The position numbers were made by a program, and so were the translations under genes. Below, piece after piece: positions 44,622 through 54,396 of a DNA stretch of 64,000 nt. The notes beneath the pieces are model-generated. The model saw only the letters and a program-made list of their open reading frames with translations, was not told the DNA's origin and did no database searches. Position 1 is the stretch's first letter. Every line of letters starts with the position of its first letter. Source of the DNA: Actinacidiphila acidipaludis (lineage in GTDB: Bacteria > Actinomycetota > Actinomycetes > Streptomycetales > Streptomycetaceae); contig NZ_JAINZZ010000029.1 of NCBI RefSeq assembly GCF_019890725.1, forward strand, positions 23,999-87,998. The letters run 5' to 3'.

Positions 44622-45647
44622 ATGCGATTCGCTCTCGCCGGGGCCGGCGTGATCGGGCAGGTGCACGCCCGGCTGATCGCCGCCCTTCCCGGACACGCCG
44701 ACCTCGCCGTGGTCGTGGACACGGACGAGGACCGTGCCCGCAAGCTCGCGACGGAGTACGGCTGCGCCGCGGTCGCCGACCTCGCCGAGGCCTGTGCGCG
44801 GCCGGACGTGGACGCGGTGGCCGTGTGCCTGCCCAGCGGGCTGCACGCCGACGCCGCCGTCCTCGCGCTGCGCGCCGGCAAGCACGTCCTCGTGGAGAAG
44901 CCCCTGGACGTGACGCTCGCCGCGGCAGACCGGATCACGGAGGCCGAGCGCGCGAGCGGCCGGACCGTCGGGGTGATCAGCCAGCGCCGCTTCCAGCCCG
45001 CGCCGGCATTCGTCCACCGGGCGATCGCCGACGGCCGGCTCGGCCGGATCACCTCGGGCATCGCCGAGTCGACGTTCTGGCGCGGCCAGGACTACTACGA
45101 CTCGGGCGGCTGGCGCGGCACGCTGGCCGGCGACGGCGGCGGCGCGCTGATGAACCAGGGCATCCACGCGGTGGACCTGCTGCTGTGGATGATGGGCGAA
45201 CCCGTCGAGGTCCAGGCCTACGCGGGCCGCCTCGCCCACGAACGCATCGACGTCGAGGACACCGTCGCGGCCACCGTCCGCTTCGCGAGCGGCGCCATCG
45301 GCACCATCACCGCCACCACGGCGGCATACCCCGGGTTGCCGGTGCGCCTCGCCGTCCACGGCGACGGCGGCAGCGCGGTGATCGAGCGCGAGGACCTGGC
45401 GTACTTCCACAGCGCCGCCGACGCGCGCCCGGAGGACCCGTCCGACCACAACCAGGCGGTGCCGTTCGGCGGCGAGGGCGGGCAGGCGTCCATCGACGCG
45501 GCGCACCGCGACCAGTACCTCGACTTCATCGCCGCGGTGCGCGACGGCCGCCCGCCGCTGGTCGGCACGCAGCAGGCGCGCAGGGCACTCCACGTGGTGC
45601 TCGGCGTCTACGAGTCGGCGCGGACGGGAGCGCCGGTCGCGCTGTGA
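44622..45647 (+). CDS. Gfo/Idh/MocA-family NAD(P)-dependent oxidoreductase (2 of 3)
   Basis: A 341-residue dehydrogenase with a regular GAGVIGQVHARLI cofactor loop, VAVCLPSGLHADAAVLALRAGKHVLVEKPLDV (conserved EKP), QRRFQPAPAF and the catalytic segment GDGGGALMNQGIHAVDLLLWMMG. The G.G.L...G.H.VD motif suggests a scyllo-inositol or glucose-fructose oxidoreductase-like enzyme. Its spacing (149 bp) from the first dehydrogenase supports one transcript. Substrate unknown. Confidence 0.9.
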   Translation: MRFALAGAGVIGQVHARLIAALPGHADLAVVVDTDEDRARKLATEYGCAAVADLAEACARPDVDAVAVCLPSGLHADAAVLALRAGKHVLVEKPLDVTLAAADRITEAERASGRTVGVISQRRFQPAPAFVHRAIADGRLGRITSGIAESTFWRGQDYYDSGGWRGTLAGDGGGALMNQGIHAVDLLLWMMGEPVEVQAYAGRLAHERIDVEDTVAATVRFASGAIGTITATTAAYPGLPVRLAVHGDGGSAVIEREDLAYFHSAADARPEDPSDHNQAVPFGGEGGQASIDAAHRDQYLDFIAAVRDGRPPLVGTQQARRALHVVLGVYESARTGAPVAL

Positions 45648-45771
45648 GGCGCTCGGTCGGCCCGGCGGTTCCACCCGGTGTTGCCGGGGGCGCGAAGGCT
45701 CCGCCGGCCGACACCCTCGGAACGAACACCACCGCAAGGTTCCCGGCAGCCGCCGGACGACGGAGGACGTC

Positions 45772-46614
45772 ATGCGCATCGGCATCATCGGCACGGAGAA
45801 CAGCCACGTCGACCACATCGTCGACCACCTCAACGTCCGGGACCGGGGCGGGGACGCCCGCGTGGTCGCCCTGAGCGGCGGCGCTTCGGAGCGCAACGAA
45901 CTCCTGTGCTCCAAGGGCTCCGTGGAGCGCGTCGTGGACGAACCGGCCGACCTCCTCGGCCTGGTCGACGCGGTGATCGTCACCGACCGGCACGGCGGAC
46001 TGCACCGCGCCCATGCCGTGCCGTTCCTGGAGCAGGGCCTGCCGGTCTACGTGGACAAGCCGCTCGCCTGCACCGTCGAGGACGCGGAGGCGATCATCGC
46101 CGCCGCCCGTGACCATGGCGCGCCGCTCACCTCGTACTCGGCGGTGCGCTGGGTTCCGGACGCCGACGCCGTCGCCGCCGAGGCCGCCGGGCTGGGCGCG
46201 CCGCAGGTCGTCGTCGCCTCGGGACCCGCCGACCCCGAAAGCCCGCACGGCGGCGTCTTCTTCTACGGCATCCACCCGGTGGACACCGCGCTGCGCTACG
46301 CGCCCGGACCGCTGGGCGAGGTCCGCGTCGAGCGCGCCGGAGCGACGGTCACGGCGACGGCCCTGGCCGGCGGCGCCCGGGTCGTGGTGAACCTCGTCCT
46401 CCCCACCGGCACGGCGCAGATCCCGTTCCACGCGATGGTCGTGGCCCGCGAGGGCATCAGCCAGCGCACCCTGACCCTGGACGAGCACTACGTCGTGCCG
46501 GGCCTCGAGAAGTTCCTGGAGATGGCCCGCACGGGGAAGCCGCCGCTGGCATACGAGGACCTGCTGCGGCCCGTCCGGTTCCTGGAGGAAGTCGCCCATG
46601 CGCTGGGTGGGTGA
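45772..46614 (+). CDS. Gfo/Idh/MocA-family NAD(P)-dependent oxidoreductase (3 of 3), short form
   Basis: A 280-residue dehydrogenase, shorter than the other two. GIIGTENSHVDHI is the cofactor loop, VIVTDRHGGLHRAHAVPFLEQGLPVYVDKPLAC carries the conserved KP, and GGVFFYGIHPVDTALRY the catalytic site. The C-terminal sheet is compact. It is the last gene of the operon and could act on a product of the other two dehydrogenases. Confidence 0.88.
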   Translation: MRIGIIGTENSHVDHIVDHLNVRDRGGDARVVALSGGASERNELLCSKGSVERVVDEPADLLGLVDAVIVTDRHGGLHRAHAVPFLEQGLPVYVDKPLACTVEDAEAIIAAARDHGAPLTSYSAVRWVPDADAVAAEAAGLGAPQVVVASGPADPESPHGGVFFYGIHPVDTALRYAPGPLGEVRVERAGATVTATALAGGARVVVNLVLPTGTAQIPFHAMVVAREGISQRTLTLDEHYVVPGLEKFLEMARTGKPPLAYEDLLRPVRFLEEVAHALGG

Positions 46615-46816
46615 TCCGGGGTCCGGATTTCCCGCTGCGACCGCGCAGAGCGGGGCCCCGCGCGGCACCTGCCCGGACCAGGCAATAGGACGACCCTAGG
46701 CCGGACGTAGGACGGCGGTCCTTAGCGTTCCCCTCTGGCACCCCAGGCCGGAAGGCACGCGCTCCTCGATCGACTTCCGCGACCTCGCGCACCCGGCCGT
46801 ATCTCAGGAGGAACCC

Positions 46817-47338
46817 ATGCTTCGCCGCGACGAACCCTCGACCCCACACCCGGGAACCGCCGCCACGATCCCCAGCCCGCCCGCAGTCGGGTCCAGCGGC
46901 CTGCGCAACGTGCGATTCCTCCGGAGCTCCACCACCGCTCTCGCCGTCCTCGGCCTGGCCGCGTCCTTCGCCGTGCTCGGACCGGCCGGCAGCGCCGGCG
47001 CGGCCTCCTGCCACGGCTCCTCCTGCACGGGGCTGGACCCCCAGGCGACCGGATGCAGCGCGGACGGGGTGACGACGCAGACGCTGGAGCCCACCAACGA
47101 TCCGAACGTGATCGCCTACCTCCGCTATTCGGCCGCCTGCGGCGCATCCTGGGTCAAGGTCTACAGCAGCAGTGCCGTCGCGATCCAAGGGACCGTCTAC
47201 GGCAACGTCTGGAACAACAACACCCGCTCCTGGTGGGCCTCCTGCATCCAGTCCACCACCCGGAACGCCTACGGCACGACGTGGTCGAAGATGTGCGGTG
47301 GATACCCGAACTACGACCTCGGCGCGCAGGCCAGCTAG
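46817..47338 (+). CDS. Secreted DUF2690-like protein
   Basis: A 173-residue secreted protein. The hydrophobic segment TALAVLGLAASFAVLGPAGSAGAA (about 43-66) is the signal region after a long N-terminus. The mature part has the DUF2690 cysteine pattern (SCHGSSCTGLDPQATGCSADG) with a second conserved half (YLRYSAACGASWVKVYSS, WWASCIQSTT). These proteins are common in Streptomyces with no known role. AGGAGG sits upstream of the ATG. Confidence 0.85.
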   Translation: MLRRDEPSTPHPGTAATIPSPPAVGSSGLRNVRFLRSSTTALAVLGLAASFAVLGPAGSAGAASCHGSSCTGLDPQATGCSADGVTTQTLEPTNDPNVIAYLRYSAACGASWVKVYSSSAVAIQGTVYGNVWNNNTRSWWASCIQSTTRNAYGTTWSKMCGGYPNYDLGAQAS

Positions 47339-47416
47339 CGCCTGGGCCGTCGTCCCCCGATCGCCCTTCCGACGCCCGCATCGCGCCACCCGGGGCGGTG
47401 CGGGCCGCCGACACGG

Positions 47417-50350
47417 TCACGGCGACGACGGCCGCTTGGGAGCCTCGGCCTGCCCCGGGTCGTCGATCGTCCGCCACAACTGCCGTGCCCGCTCGCGGCG
47501 TCGGCCCGCCAGGTCGTGGACGCCGGCGGCGGCGTCGAGATCGCTGATCAGTTGCCAGCACGACGCCTCGTCCAGGCGATCTCCGTGCCGGTGGAACAGG
47601 TCCGCCGCGCGCTCCAGCGCCGGGACCGCCCGGTCCCGGTCCTCCTGTCCGGCGTACACGCGGCCGATTTCCAGCAACGCGTACGCGGCGCAGCGCTCGT
47701 CGGCCAGTTCCTCGAAGGTGGCCAGCGCCTCCCGCAGGCAGCGCAGTGCCTCGGCCGGGTCACCGCGGCGGTCGTGCAGCCGGCTGAGCCGCCGCAGCAC
47801 GACCGCCACCCGGTGCGGGTCGTCGAGCGCCCTGGCCTGGCGCAGGGCATCGGCGAACCAGGACTCCGCCTCGTCGAGGTCGTCCTGCATGAGCCGCATC
47901 ACGGCCATGGAACAGGCCAGTTGTGCCTCGATGTGCCGGTCGCCCTCGCTGACCGCCATGGCCAGCGCCTGCTGGATGCGGTCGGCGCCTTCGGCGTAGC
48001 GGCCCTCCACCCGGCTGACCGTGCCCAGCATCGCCACCGACAGCGCCTCGCCGCGCTTGTCCCCGTCGTCGCGGCACAGCTCCGCTGACGACTCCAGAGT
48101 GCGGGTCGCCTCATCGAACTCGTCCCGGTAGATGTGCAGTTGTCCAAGGCCGCGCAGCAGCACCGACGCGCCGCGCGTGTTACCGGCGGCCTCGGCTGCG
48201 TGCAGCGCGAGCCGGTGCCCGTGCTCCCAGTCCTGGTACAGGCACCGGTGGTCGTAGTACGTCACCGTGGCGGCCGCCAACTCCCAGGCCAGATCGTTCA
48301 GTCCCCAGTCCACGGCCAGTTTCACCGCGCCGAGCAGAGCGTCGCGTTCCGCGTCGAACCAGCCGATCGGGTCGGTCAGCAGCCGGACCACGACGGCTTC
48401 GGGGAGCGATCGGAGCGGAGCCGGACCGTGCTCGCCGACCAGCAGTCCCGGCGGCAGCCGATCGGTGCCGCGCCTGGCCAGATCGAGCCAGGTGGACAGC
48501 ACCCGGATCATCGCGTCCCGCCGATCCGCCTCGGGCAGTTGAGCGGCGATTTCCACGGCACAGGTTCTGATCAGGTCGTGCAGCCGGTAGCGCGGCTGCC
48601 CGATCGCGTCGGTGGCGGTGAGCCGCAACAGGCTGGCGTCGACGAGGGTGTCGAGCACGTCCTCGGCGTCCGTCCGGTCCAGCAGGGGGCCGAACACCCA
48701 GCCGGGCAGTGTGTGGGGCCCGAGCAGCCCCAGCAGGCTCAGCGCGCGCACGGCGTCGGCGGGCAGCAGCCGCAGGCTCAGTTCGACGCTGGCACGCACG
48801 CCGAGGTCGCCGATCCTCAGCTCGGCGAGCCGGCGGGACTCGTCCTCGATCCGTTCCCGCAGCACCCGCAGCGACCACGCCGGGCGGCCGGTGAGTTTCG
48901 CGCTGGCGATCCGGATCGCCAACGGCAGGTTGCCGCAGCAGTCCAGGATCGCGTCGGCCTCGGCCGGTTCCTGCTCGACCCGCCGCCGTCCGACGATGCC
49001 GGTGAACATCTCCCGCGCTTCTGCCGGGCTGAGCACGTCCAGGTCGATGTGCCGGGCGCCGGGAAGCTGCGTCAGCAGCGTGCGGCTGGTGATCAGCACG
49101 GCACAGCCGTCCGCCCCCGGGAGCAACGGCCGCACCTGATCGGCGTGACCGGCGTCGTCCAGCACGACCAGCATGCGGCGGTCCGCCAGCAACGACCGGT
49201 AGAGCGCGGCCCGTTCGGACAGGCCGTCCGGGATCGCGCTGCCGGCGATCGAGAGTGCCCCCAGCGCCTCGGCCAGCATCAGCGCCGGATCGCGCGGCTC
49301 GTCCGACGTCCCGGCGAGGTTGAGGTAGAGCTGGCCGTCGGGGAAACGGCCGCTCGCCAGCCGCGCGGCGTGCGTCACCAGACTGGACTTCCCGACACCG
49401 GGCCCACCCACGATCACCGCTACGGAGGCTCCGCTGTGCGGAGCCCCGCCGAGCAATCGGTCGACATCGGCCAGAGCCTGATGACGCCCCACGAAGTCGG
49501 GTACATCCAGGGGCAGTTGACGCACCGGCATCGCCATCACCGGTTCGTCGTCCGCGGTGTCGGGCCGTCGGGCTCCCGTGTCCGCGGCCTCGCCGGCCGG
49601 AACCGGAGCCGCCAGCGTGGGATCGGCGACCAGGATGCGCCGATGCAGGGCCTGGAGCGGCGGGGTCGGGTCGACGCCGAGCTCGCCGGCCAGCGTCTGC
49701 CGCAGGCGCTCGTACACCTGCAGCGCCTCGCCTTGTCGCCGGCACCGGTAGAGGGCGACCATCAGGTGTTCGGTGACCTGCTCGTCGTACGGGTGCTCGC
49801 GCAGCAGAGCGGTCAGCTCTTCCACGACCTCGTGATGCCGCCCGAGGTCCAGTTCGACGCTCAGACACCATTTGTGTGTGGCCGCTCGCTTCTCGTTGAG
49901 CCGTGCCGCATCGAACTCGAGGGCGCGGCTGGAGACGTCGACCAGCGCGTCACCGCGCCAGCAGGCCAGCGCGCGCCGCAGCGCGGCAGCCGCGTCGGCC
50001 GGGGTCGTCTGCTTCTCGGCGATGTGCCGTTCGTGGTCGAACTCCAGCAGGTCGAGCTGGTCCGGGGCCAGATGGATCTGGTAGCCGCCGCGCCGCGTGC
50101 TGATCAAGGACGCGGGCGCTCCGCACGCGGCAAGGTTGCGGCGAAGCCCGGAGAGGGCGTCCTGGACCTGCCGGACCGCGGTGGCGGGTGCCTTCTCGTC
50201 CCACATCACGGCGACGAGCCGCTCCACGGGGACGACGTTGTTGGGCTCGACGAGCAGGGCGGCCAGCATCTTGGCCTGGCGCGGGCCGCCGAGCCGGGCC
50301 TCGCGCCCGTCGATCTGGGCGTGTAAGGGTCCCAGCACGCCGAATCTCAT
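47417..50350 (-). CDS. AfsR-type SARP transcriptional regulator
   Basis: A 977-residue regulator of the SARP/AfsR family. The N-terminal OmpR-like winged helix (MRFGVLGPLHAQIDGRE, LGGPRQAKMLAALL, VWDEK-like region) is followed by the BTAD (about residues 95-240, FDHERHIAE to LGVDPTPPLQAL), an NB-ARC ATPase with P-loop VGGPGVGKSS (315-323), and C-terminal TPR-like repeats (about 670-950). Such proteins integrate kinase and metabolite signals to activate secondary-metabolite genes. GGGGGGAAC precedes the ATG at 50350. It stands alone; the nearest biosynthetic operon is 22 kb away. Confidence 0.9.
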   Translation of the reverse strand: MRFGVLGPLHAQIDGREARLGGPRQAKMLAALLVEPNNVVPVERLVAVMWDEKAPATAVRQVQDALSGLRRNLAACGAPASLISTRRGGYQIHLAPDQLDLLEFDHERHIAEKQTTPADAAAALRRALACWRGDALVDVSSRALEFDAARLNEKRAATHKWCLSVELDLGRHHEVVEELTALLREHPYDEQVTEHLMVALYRCRRQGEALQVYERLRQTLAGELGVDPTPPLQALHRRILVADPTLAAPVPAGEAADTGARRPDTADDEPVMAMPVRQLPLDVPDFVGRHQALADVDRLLGGAPHSGASVAVIVGGPGVGKSSLVTHAARLASGRFPDGQLYLNLAGTSDEPRDPALMLAEALGALSIAGSAIPDGLSERAALYRSLLADRRMLVVLDDAGHADQVRPLLPGADGCAVLITSRTLLTQLPGARHIDLDVLSPAEAREMFTGIVGRRRVEQEPAEADAILDCCGNLPLAIRIASAKLTGRPAWSLRVLRERIEDESRRLAELRIGDLGVRASVELSLRLLPADAVRALSLLGLLGPHTLPGWVFGPLLDRTDAEDVLDTLVDASLLRLTATDAIGQPRYRLHDLIRTCAVEIAAQLPEADRRDAMIRVLSTWLDLARRGTDRLPPGLLVGEHGPAPLRSLPEAVVVRLLTDPIGWFDAERDALLGAVKLAVDWGLNDLAWELAAATVTYYDHRCLYQDWEHGHRLALHAAEAAGNTRGASVLLRGLGQLHIYRDEFDEATRTLESSAELCRDDGDKRGEALSVAMLGTVSRVEGRYAEGADRIQQALAMAVSEGDRHIEAQLACSMAVMRLMQDDLDEAESWFADALRQARALDDPHRVAVVLRRLSRLHDRRGDPAEALRCLREALATFEELADERCAAYALLEIGRVYAGQEDRDRAVPALERAADLFHRHGDRLDEASCWQLISDLDAAAGVHDLAGRRRERARQLWRTIDDPGQAEAPKRPSSP

Positions 50351-50809
50351 GTTCCCCCCCGGAACTGGACGAGCCGCGGTGGTCACCCGGCGGCCCCTGA
50401 CCTCGCACGGCACGAATCTAGGGCGGCGGATTCATCCGCGTCCAGAGCGTCACGGTGGGGCATCAAGCCAGATCCTGCCGTGCCTGACGGGAATGCAGAG
50501 GTTTCTGCTACGAGCGTACTGATCCTGGCCTCGGCCGGTCCGACCGGCCGCACAGCCGGTTCCTTCCGTCCCTGTCTGCCGCCAGCACTGCCGTCGATCC
50601 CGCCAAAAGATCGGACCTCTCGGGGTCTATGCAGCTTCACCCGACCCGCCGTATAAAGCATTGACCCGATGTTGAGTGGGTCAACTGCCGGACACCCGCG
50701 AGGGTGAGCTCGACTGGTCCACGAAAAATCGGATGTCTCGTGGTCTTGGTCATCGGATCACTCAGCGGCAGCCGACGCTGCCGACAACCGCACCCGCCGT
50801 GGAGGCGCC
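50351..50809. other. Intergenic region between SARP regulator and glycosidase gene
   Basis: About 460 bp without a supported gene. It contains a perfect inverted repeat TTGACCC-N10-GGGTCAA at 50661-50684 and a TATAAA element at 50652-50657, so the promoters of the divergent genes probably lie here. Confidence 0.5.
50661..50684. promoter_or_regulatory. Inverted repeat TTGACCC-N10-GGGTCAA
   Basis: Perfect 7-bp arms about 125 bp upstream of the glycosidase-like gene and next to a TATAAA element. Likely a regulator binding site, different from the LacI operators elsewhere in the window. Confidence 0.5.
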
Positions 50810-53800
50810 GTGTCATCGAGTCCGCTCCCAGCCCGTCACTCATCCCCGCTCAGAAGCCGAACTCGCACGATGGTGGCCGTCGTTGCCGCCTTGCTCGCCG
50901 CCCTGTCCGGGGGCGCCGCCGTCGCGGGCGCCGAGCCTGCCGACGCGGCCGGCAGCGCGACCACCGCCTGGCAGCACGGGGCCTTCAACCTCGATCCGCT
51001 CGCCGTCGTCAGCCGGGACGACATCGTGATGACCAAGGCCGACACCAACCCCAACACGTCCCTGCCCCTGGGCAACGGCGCGCTCGGCGTGGCCGCGTGG
51101 GCCGCGGGCGGGTTCACCGCCCAGCTCAACCGGTCGGACACGATGCCGTCGCGCAAGTCGCCGGGCCAGCTCACCATTCCGGGCCTGTCCGCCATGACCC
51201 AGGCGGCCGACTTCACCGGGCGGCTCGATCTGACCAGCGGCATGCTGGAGGAGTCCGGCGGCGGCATCTCGATGAAGGCGTGGGTCTCCACCGCCACGGA
51301 CGAGCTGATCGTCGACGTGTCCGGAGCGAACCCGGACGTCGCCCAGACCGCCTCCGTCAGCCTGTGGTCCGGCCGTCACCCGGCCGCGGCCGCTTCCGGC
51401 ACGACCGGCACGCTGGCCGAGACCTGGCAGGACAACTCCGGTTACGGCGCGAGCGGCCAGACCTTCGGGACGCTGGCCGCGATCACCGCGAACGGCCGCA
51501 ACGTCCGGGCGGGCGTGGCCGGTTCGACGAAGGTGCAGCTCACGTTCACCCCGGACGCCAAGGGGGACTTCCGGGTGGTGGTGGCCGCCCCGCACTGGGC
51601 CGGCGGTGACGCCGCCGCGACCGCGGCGCAGGTCATCGGCAACGACGCGACCCTGCCCGAAGCGGCACTGCTCGGCAAGCAGAACGCCTGGTGGCACCAG
51701 TTCTGGACCCATTCGGGCGTGGTGGAGATGAACTCCGCCGACGGCAGCGCGGCCTACATCGAGAACCTGCGTACGCTGTACCTCTACGACGCGGCCGCCA
51801 GTTCCAAGGCCGGAACGTACTTCGGCAGCCAGGCCGGCGAGGCCGACATGTTCGCCTGGAGCCAGGACAAGCAGACCTGGGCGCCCAACGACTACTGGCT
51901 CTGGAACCTGCGCGGGGAGATCTCCGCGAACATGAGCTCGGGCAACTACCAGCTCAACACCCCGATCTTCGACATGTACATCAACGACCTGCCGGCCATC
52001 GAGACGTGGACCAAGGAGCAGATGGGCGGCCTGCCCGGCGCCTGCGTGCCGGAGACGATGAGCTTCAACGGCAACGGCTACTACGGTGACGGCCCGGTGG
52101 CCTCCGACGCCTCGTGCGCCCTGGCCGCGGCGCCGCAGTGGAACGCCCTCAACGTCAGCAGCGGCGCAGAGGTGTCGCTGTACATGTGGCAGCAGTACCA
52201 GGGCACCAAGGACATCCAATTCCTGCGCAGGGCCTTCCCGTTCATGGAGGCGACCGCCCAGTTCCTGCTGGCCTACCAGGAGGTGGGCTCGGACGGGCTG
52301 CTGCACGCGGTCGCGAACGCGCACGAGACGCAGTGGTCGGTGCAGGACCCCACCACGGACATCGTCGCGGACCAGACGATCTTCCCGATCGTCGCGCAGG
52401 CGGCCAAGATCGTCGGTGACACTCCCGCCGCGGACCCGCTGCTCGGGCAGTTCGCCACGGCGCTGACGCAGATCCCGCCGTACCCGCGCACGGACACCAC
52501 GACGAAGTCCCAGCTGCTCAACCCGGACTACTCGCAGTCCGCCACCCAGGCGGCAGACGCCACCGGGACCGACATGATCGGCATCTCCTACCAGCCCGCC
52601 GCGCAGCGGCACAACGGCGAGAACGTCGAACTCGAGCCGCTGTGGCCCTGGAACCAGGTCAGCGACCAGGACGCCAACCTGTTCTCGCTGGAGCAGCGCG
52701 GCTATGCCAGCCGGCCGAACAAGGGCGGCAACGACTGGTCCTACGACGCCCTGGACGCCGCCCGGCTCCAGCAGCCCGCCCAGGTCGAGGCCAACCTGGT
52801 CTCGATCACCGAGGCCCACCAGGTCTACGTGAACGGGCTGGCCGACATCAACAACTCCATCGGGTACCAGCCGTACCAGGAGCAGTCCGCCAACGTCGCC
52901 GCCGCCGTGGACGAGGCGCTCGCGCAGGACTACGACGGCATCATCCGGTTCGCGCCGGCATGGCCCTCGGACTGGGACGGCAGCGGTTCCGTCGCCATCC
53001 AGCACAAGGACAGGGTCGACGTCCAGGTCGAGAGCGGCCGGCTCGTCACCGCCGCCGTCGAAGCCGCCACGACCGAGAGCCTGCGGGTCAAGAACCCCTG
53101 GCCCGGCCGGCAGGTCCAGGTGGTGGACGGCAGCACCGGGCAGACCGTCGTCGCCCCGACCTCGGCCGCCCTGCTGACACTGAACGCCCAGGCCGGCTCC
53201 TCCTACCTGGTCGAGCCGACCGACGCACCCACCACGGCCCTGCCGTACGCACCGGTCACCGGCACCCCGGCGACCACGGACAAGCGCCTCGGCACCCGGC
53301 ACATCGGCCTGGACGACACGCCGACGCCTCCGCCGTGCGCCACCCCCACGGCCTCGCTGCTGGCCGCGTACGACCCGACATCGGGGAGCACGGTCACCGA
53401 CGTCTCCGGGAACAGGCGCGACCTGTCCTTCGCGCACGAGTCCGCGGCCTACGCCTCGGACGGACCGACGGGGACGGCCGCGGTCGTGGGCAGCGGCGGC
53501 TATCTCACCTCGGCGGCGACGTCGATGGGGTTCGTTCCCGACGCGACGTTCGCCGTGGAGGTCAAGGCGGAGCCGTCCCCGAGTTACCGCCGCATCTGGG
53601 ACTGGAAGTCCGGAAGCGGGGGTGACGGCGACGGACTGCTGCTCGATCTGACGCCGTCGAACGCCCTGCGCCTCATCACCACGGGCACGAACCACAGCTT
53701 CGCGACCCAACTGCCCATGGACGCCTGGGAGAACCTGGTGGTGACGGTGGCCGACACCGGTGACGTGACGGTCTACCTGAACGGCCGGCAGGTCGAGCAG

Positions 53801-53983
53801 ACCACCCTGGGGGAGACCGACCCTCCTGGCATCAACGGCTGTGCGACCGGTGCGGTGCACCTGGGAGCCGACCAGGGCGGCGGCCAGGCCCTGACGGGTG
53901 AGTTCGACCGCGCCGCGGTGTTCACCCGTGTGCTGACCTCCGCCGAGGTCGCCGACTGGCAGCACGAGGCCGGACTCTCCTGA
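50810..53983 (+). CDS. Large secreted glycosidase-like protein (GH95/DUF5703-type) with C-terminal LamG domain
   Basis: A 1057-residue secreted protein. A signal peptide spans about residues 1-46 (VAVVAALLAALSGGAAVAGAEPA then DAA). The N-terminal region TSLPLGNGALGVAAWAAGGFTAQLNRSDT resembles the super-sandwich domain of GH95/DUF5703 enzymes, and the middle (YWLWNLRGEISANMSSGNYQLNTPIFDMYIN, and FMEATAQFLLAYQEVGSDGLLH) is an (alpha/alpha)6-barrel type. The final 200 residues (LLAAYDPTSGSTVTDVSGNRRDL to ADWQHEAGLS) are a LamG/concanavalin domain. The substrate is unclear, but fucosides or plant glycans are typical of relatives. The GTG at 50810 has GGAGG upstream. Confidence 0.75.
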   Translation: MSSSPLPARHSSPLRSRTRTMVAVVAALLAALSGGAAVAGAEPADAAGSATTAWQHGAFNLDPLAVVSRDDIVMTKADTNPNTSLPLGNGALGVAAWAAGGFTAQLNRSDTMPSRKSPGQLTIPGLSAMTQAADFTGRLDLTSGMLEESGGGISMKAWVSTATDELIVDVSGANPDVAQTASVSLWSGRHPAAAASGTTGTLAETWQDNSGYGASGQTFGTLAAITANGRNVRAGVAGSTKVQLTFTPDAKGDFRVVVAAPHWAGGDAAATAAQVIGNDATLPEAALLGKQNAWWHQFWTHSGVVEMNSADGSAAYIENLRTLYLYDAAASSKAGTYFGSQAGEADMFAWSQDKQTWAPNDYWLWNLRGEISANMSSGNYQLNTPIFDMYINDLPAIETWTKEQMGGLPGACVPETMSFNGNGYYGDGPVASDASCALAAAPQWNALNVSSGAEVSLYMWQQYQGTKDIQFLRRAFPFMEATAQFLLAYQEVGSDGLLHAVANAHETQWSVQDPTTDIVADQTIFPIVAQAAKIVGDTPAADPLLGQFATALTQIPPYPRTDTTTKSQLLNPDYSQSATQAADATGTDMIGISYQPAAQRHNGENVELEPLWPWNQVSDQDANLFSLEQRGYASRPNKGGNDWSYDALDAARLQQPAQVEANLVSITEAHQVYVNGLADINNSIGYQPYQEQSANVAAAVDEALAQDYDGIIRFAPAWPSDWDGSGSVAIQHKDRVDVQVESGRLVTAAVEAATTESLRVKNPWPGRQVQVVDGSTGQTVVAPTSAALLTLNAQAGSSYLVEPTDAPTTALPYAPVTGTPATTDKRLGTRHIGLDDTPTPPPCATPTASLLAAYDPTSGSTVTDVSGNRRDLSFAHESAAYASDGPTGTAAVVGSGGYLTSAATSMGFVPDATFAVEVKAEPSPSYRRIWDWKSGSGGDGDGLLLDLTPSNALRLITTGTNHSFATQLPMDAWENLVVTVADTGDVTVYLNGRQVEQTTLGETDPPGINGCATGAVHLGADQGGGQALTGEFDRAAVFTRVLTSAEVADWQHEAGLS

Positions 53984-53996
53984 GCCGCCTCCCCGC

Positions 53997-54030
53997 GCGG
54001 GGTCCGGGCCACCACTCTCCCGGACCCCGC
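53997..54030 (+). terminator. Terminator after the glycosidase-like gene
   Basis: GCGGGGTCCGGG and its exact complement are separated by 10 bp, forming a 12-bp GC-rich stem 14 bp after the stop. No U-tract follows, as is common in high-GC actinomycetes. Confidence 0.7.
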
Positions 54031-54396
54031 CCGGGCCCGGGCCCGGGCCACGCGATCCCTCCGGGCGGCCAGGCATCGTCGCGGCGCGCTCGACACCGTG
54101 CCGGGAAATCGGGCGGGGCGCCGGCCCTGGGCGCCGGGAGATCGCCCGGCGACCCAGGGCCGACTGGCGCGGCACCGCTGTGGCCAGCGGATGGCGCGTG
54201 CCCGCGTGGTGGCCGCCGATGCCCCACGAGCCCGGCACGGACATGGCGGAGATGTAGCCGTGTCACAGAAGGACGACAGCGGCGTCATGAGCTTCCGACA
54301 GCCGGTCATCAGGCGTTCTGCGTACGGCAGAGTCTTCGGCGAGGGGCTCACGGGCCCCCAACACCGTTAGCCGTTCTCTCCTTTGTGAGGTTGTCC
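54031..54396. other. Intergenic region of about 365 bp with no supported gene
   Basis: The sequence includes a G/C run (CCGGGCCCGGGCCCGGGCC) near 54030-54048. Frames across it are arginine-rich and lack ribosome sites. It must contain the promoter of the lipoprotein gene. Confidence 0.45.

Noticed and set aside
54098..54370. Small plus-strand frame before the DUF4232 lipoprotein
   Set aside because: It is arginine-rich with no ribosome site; only the last third reads like protein, which is not enough.
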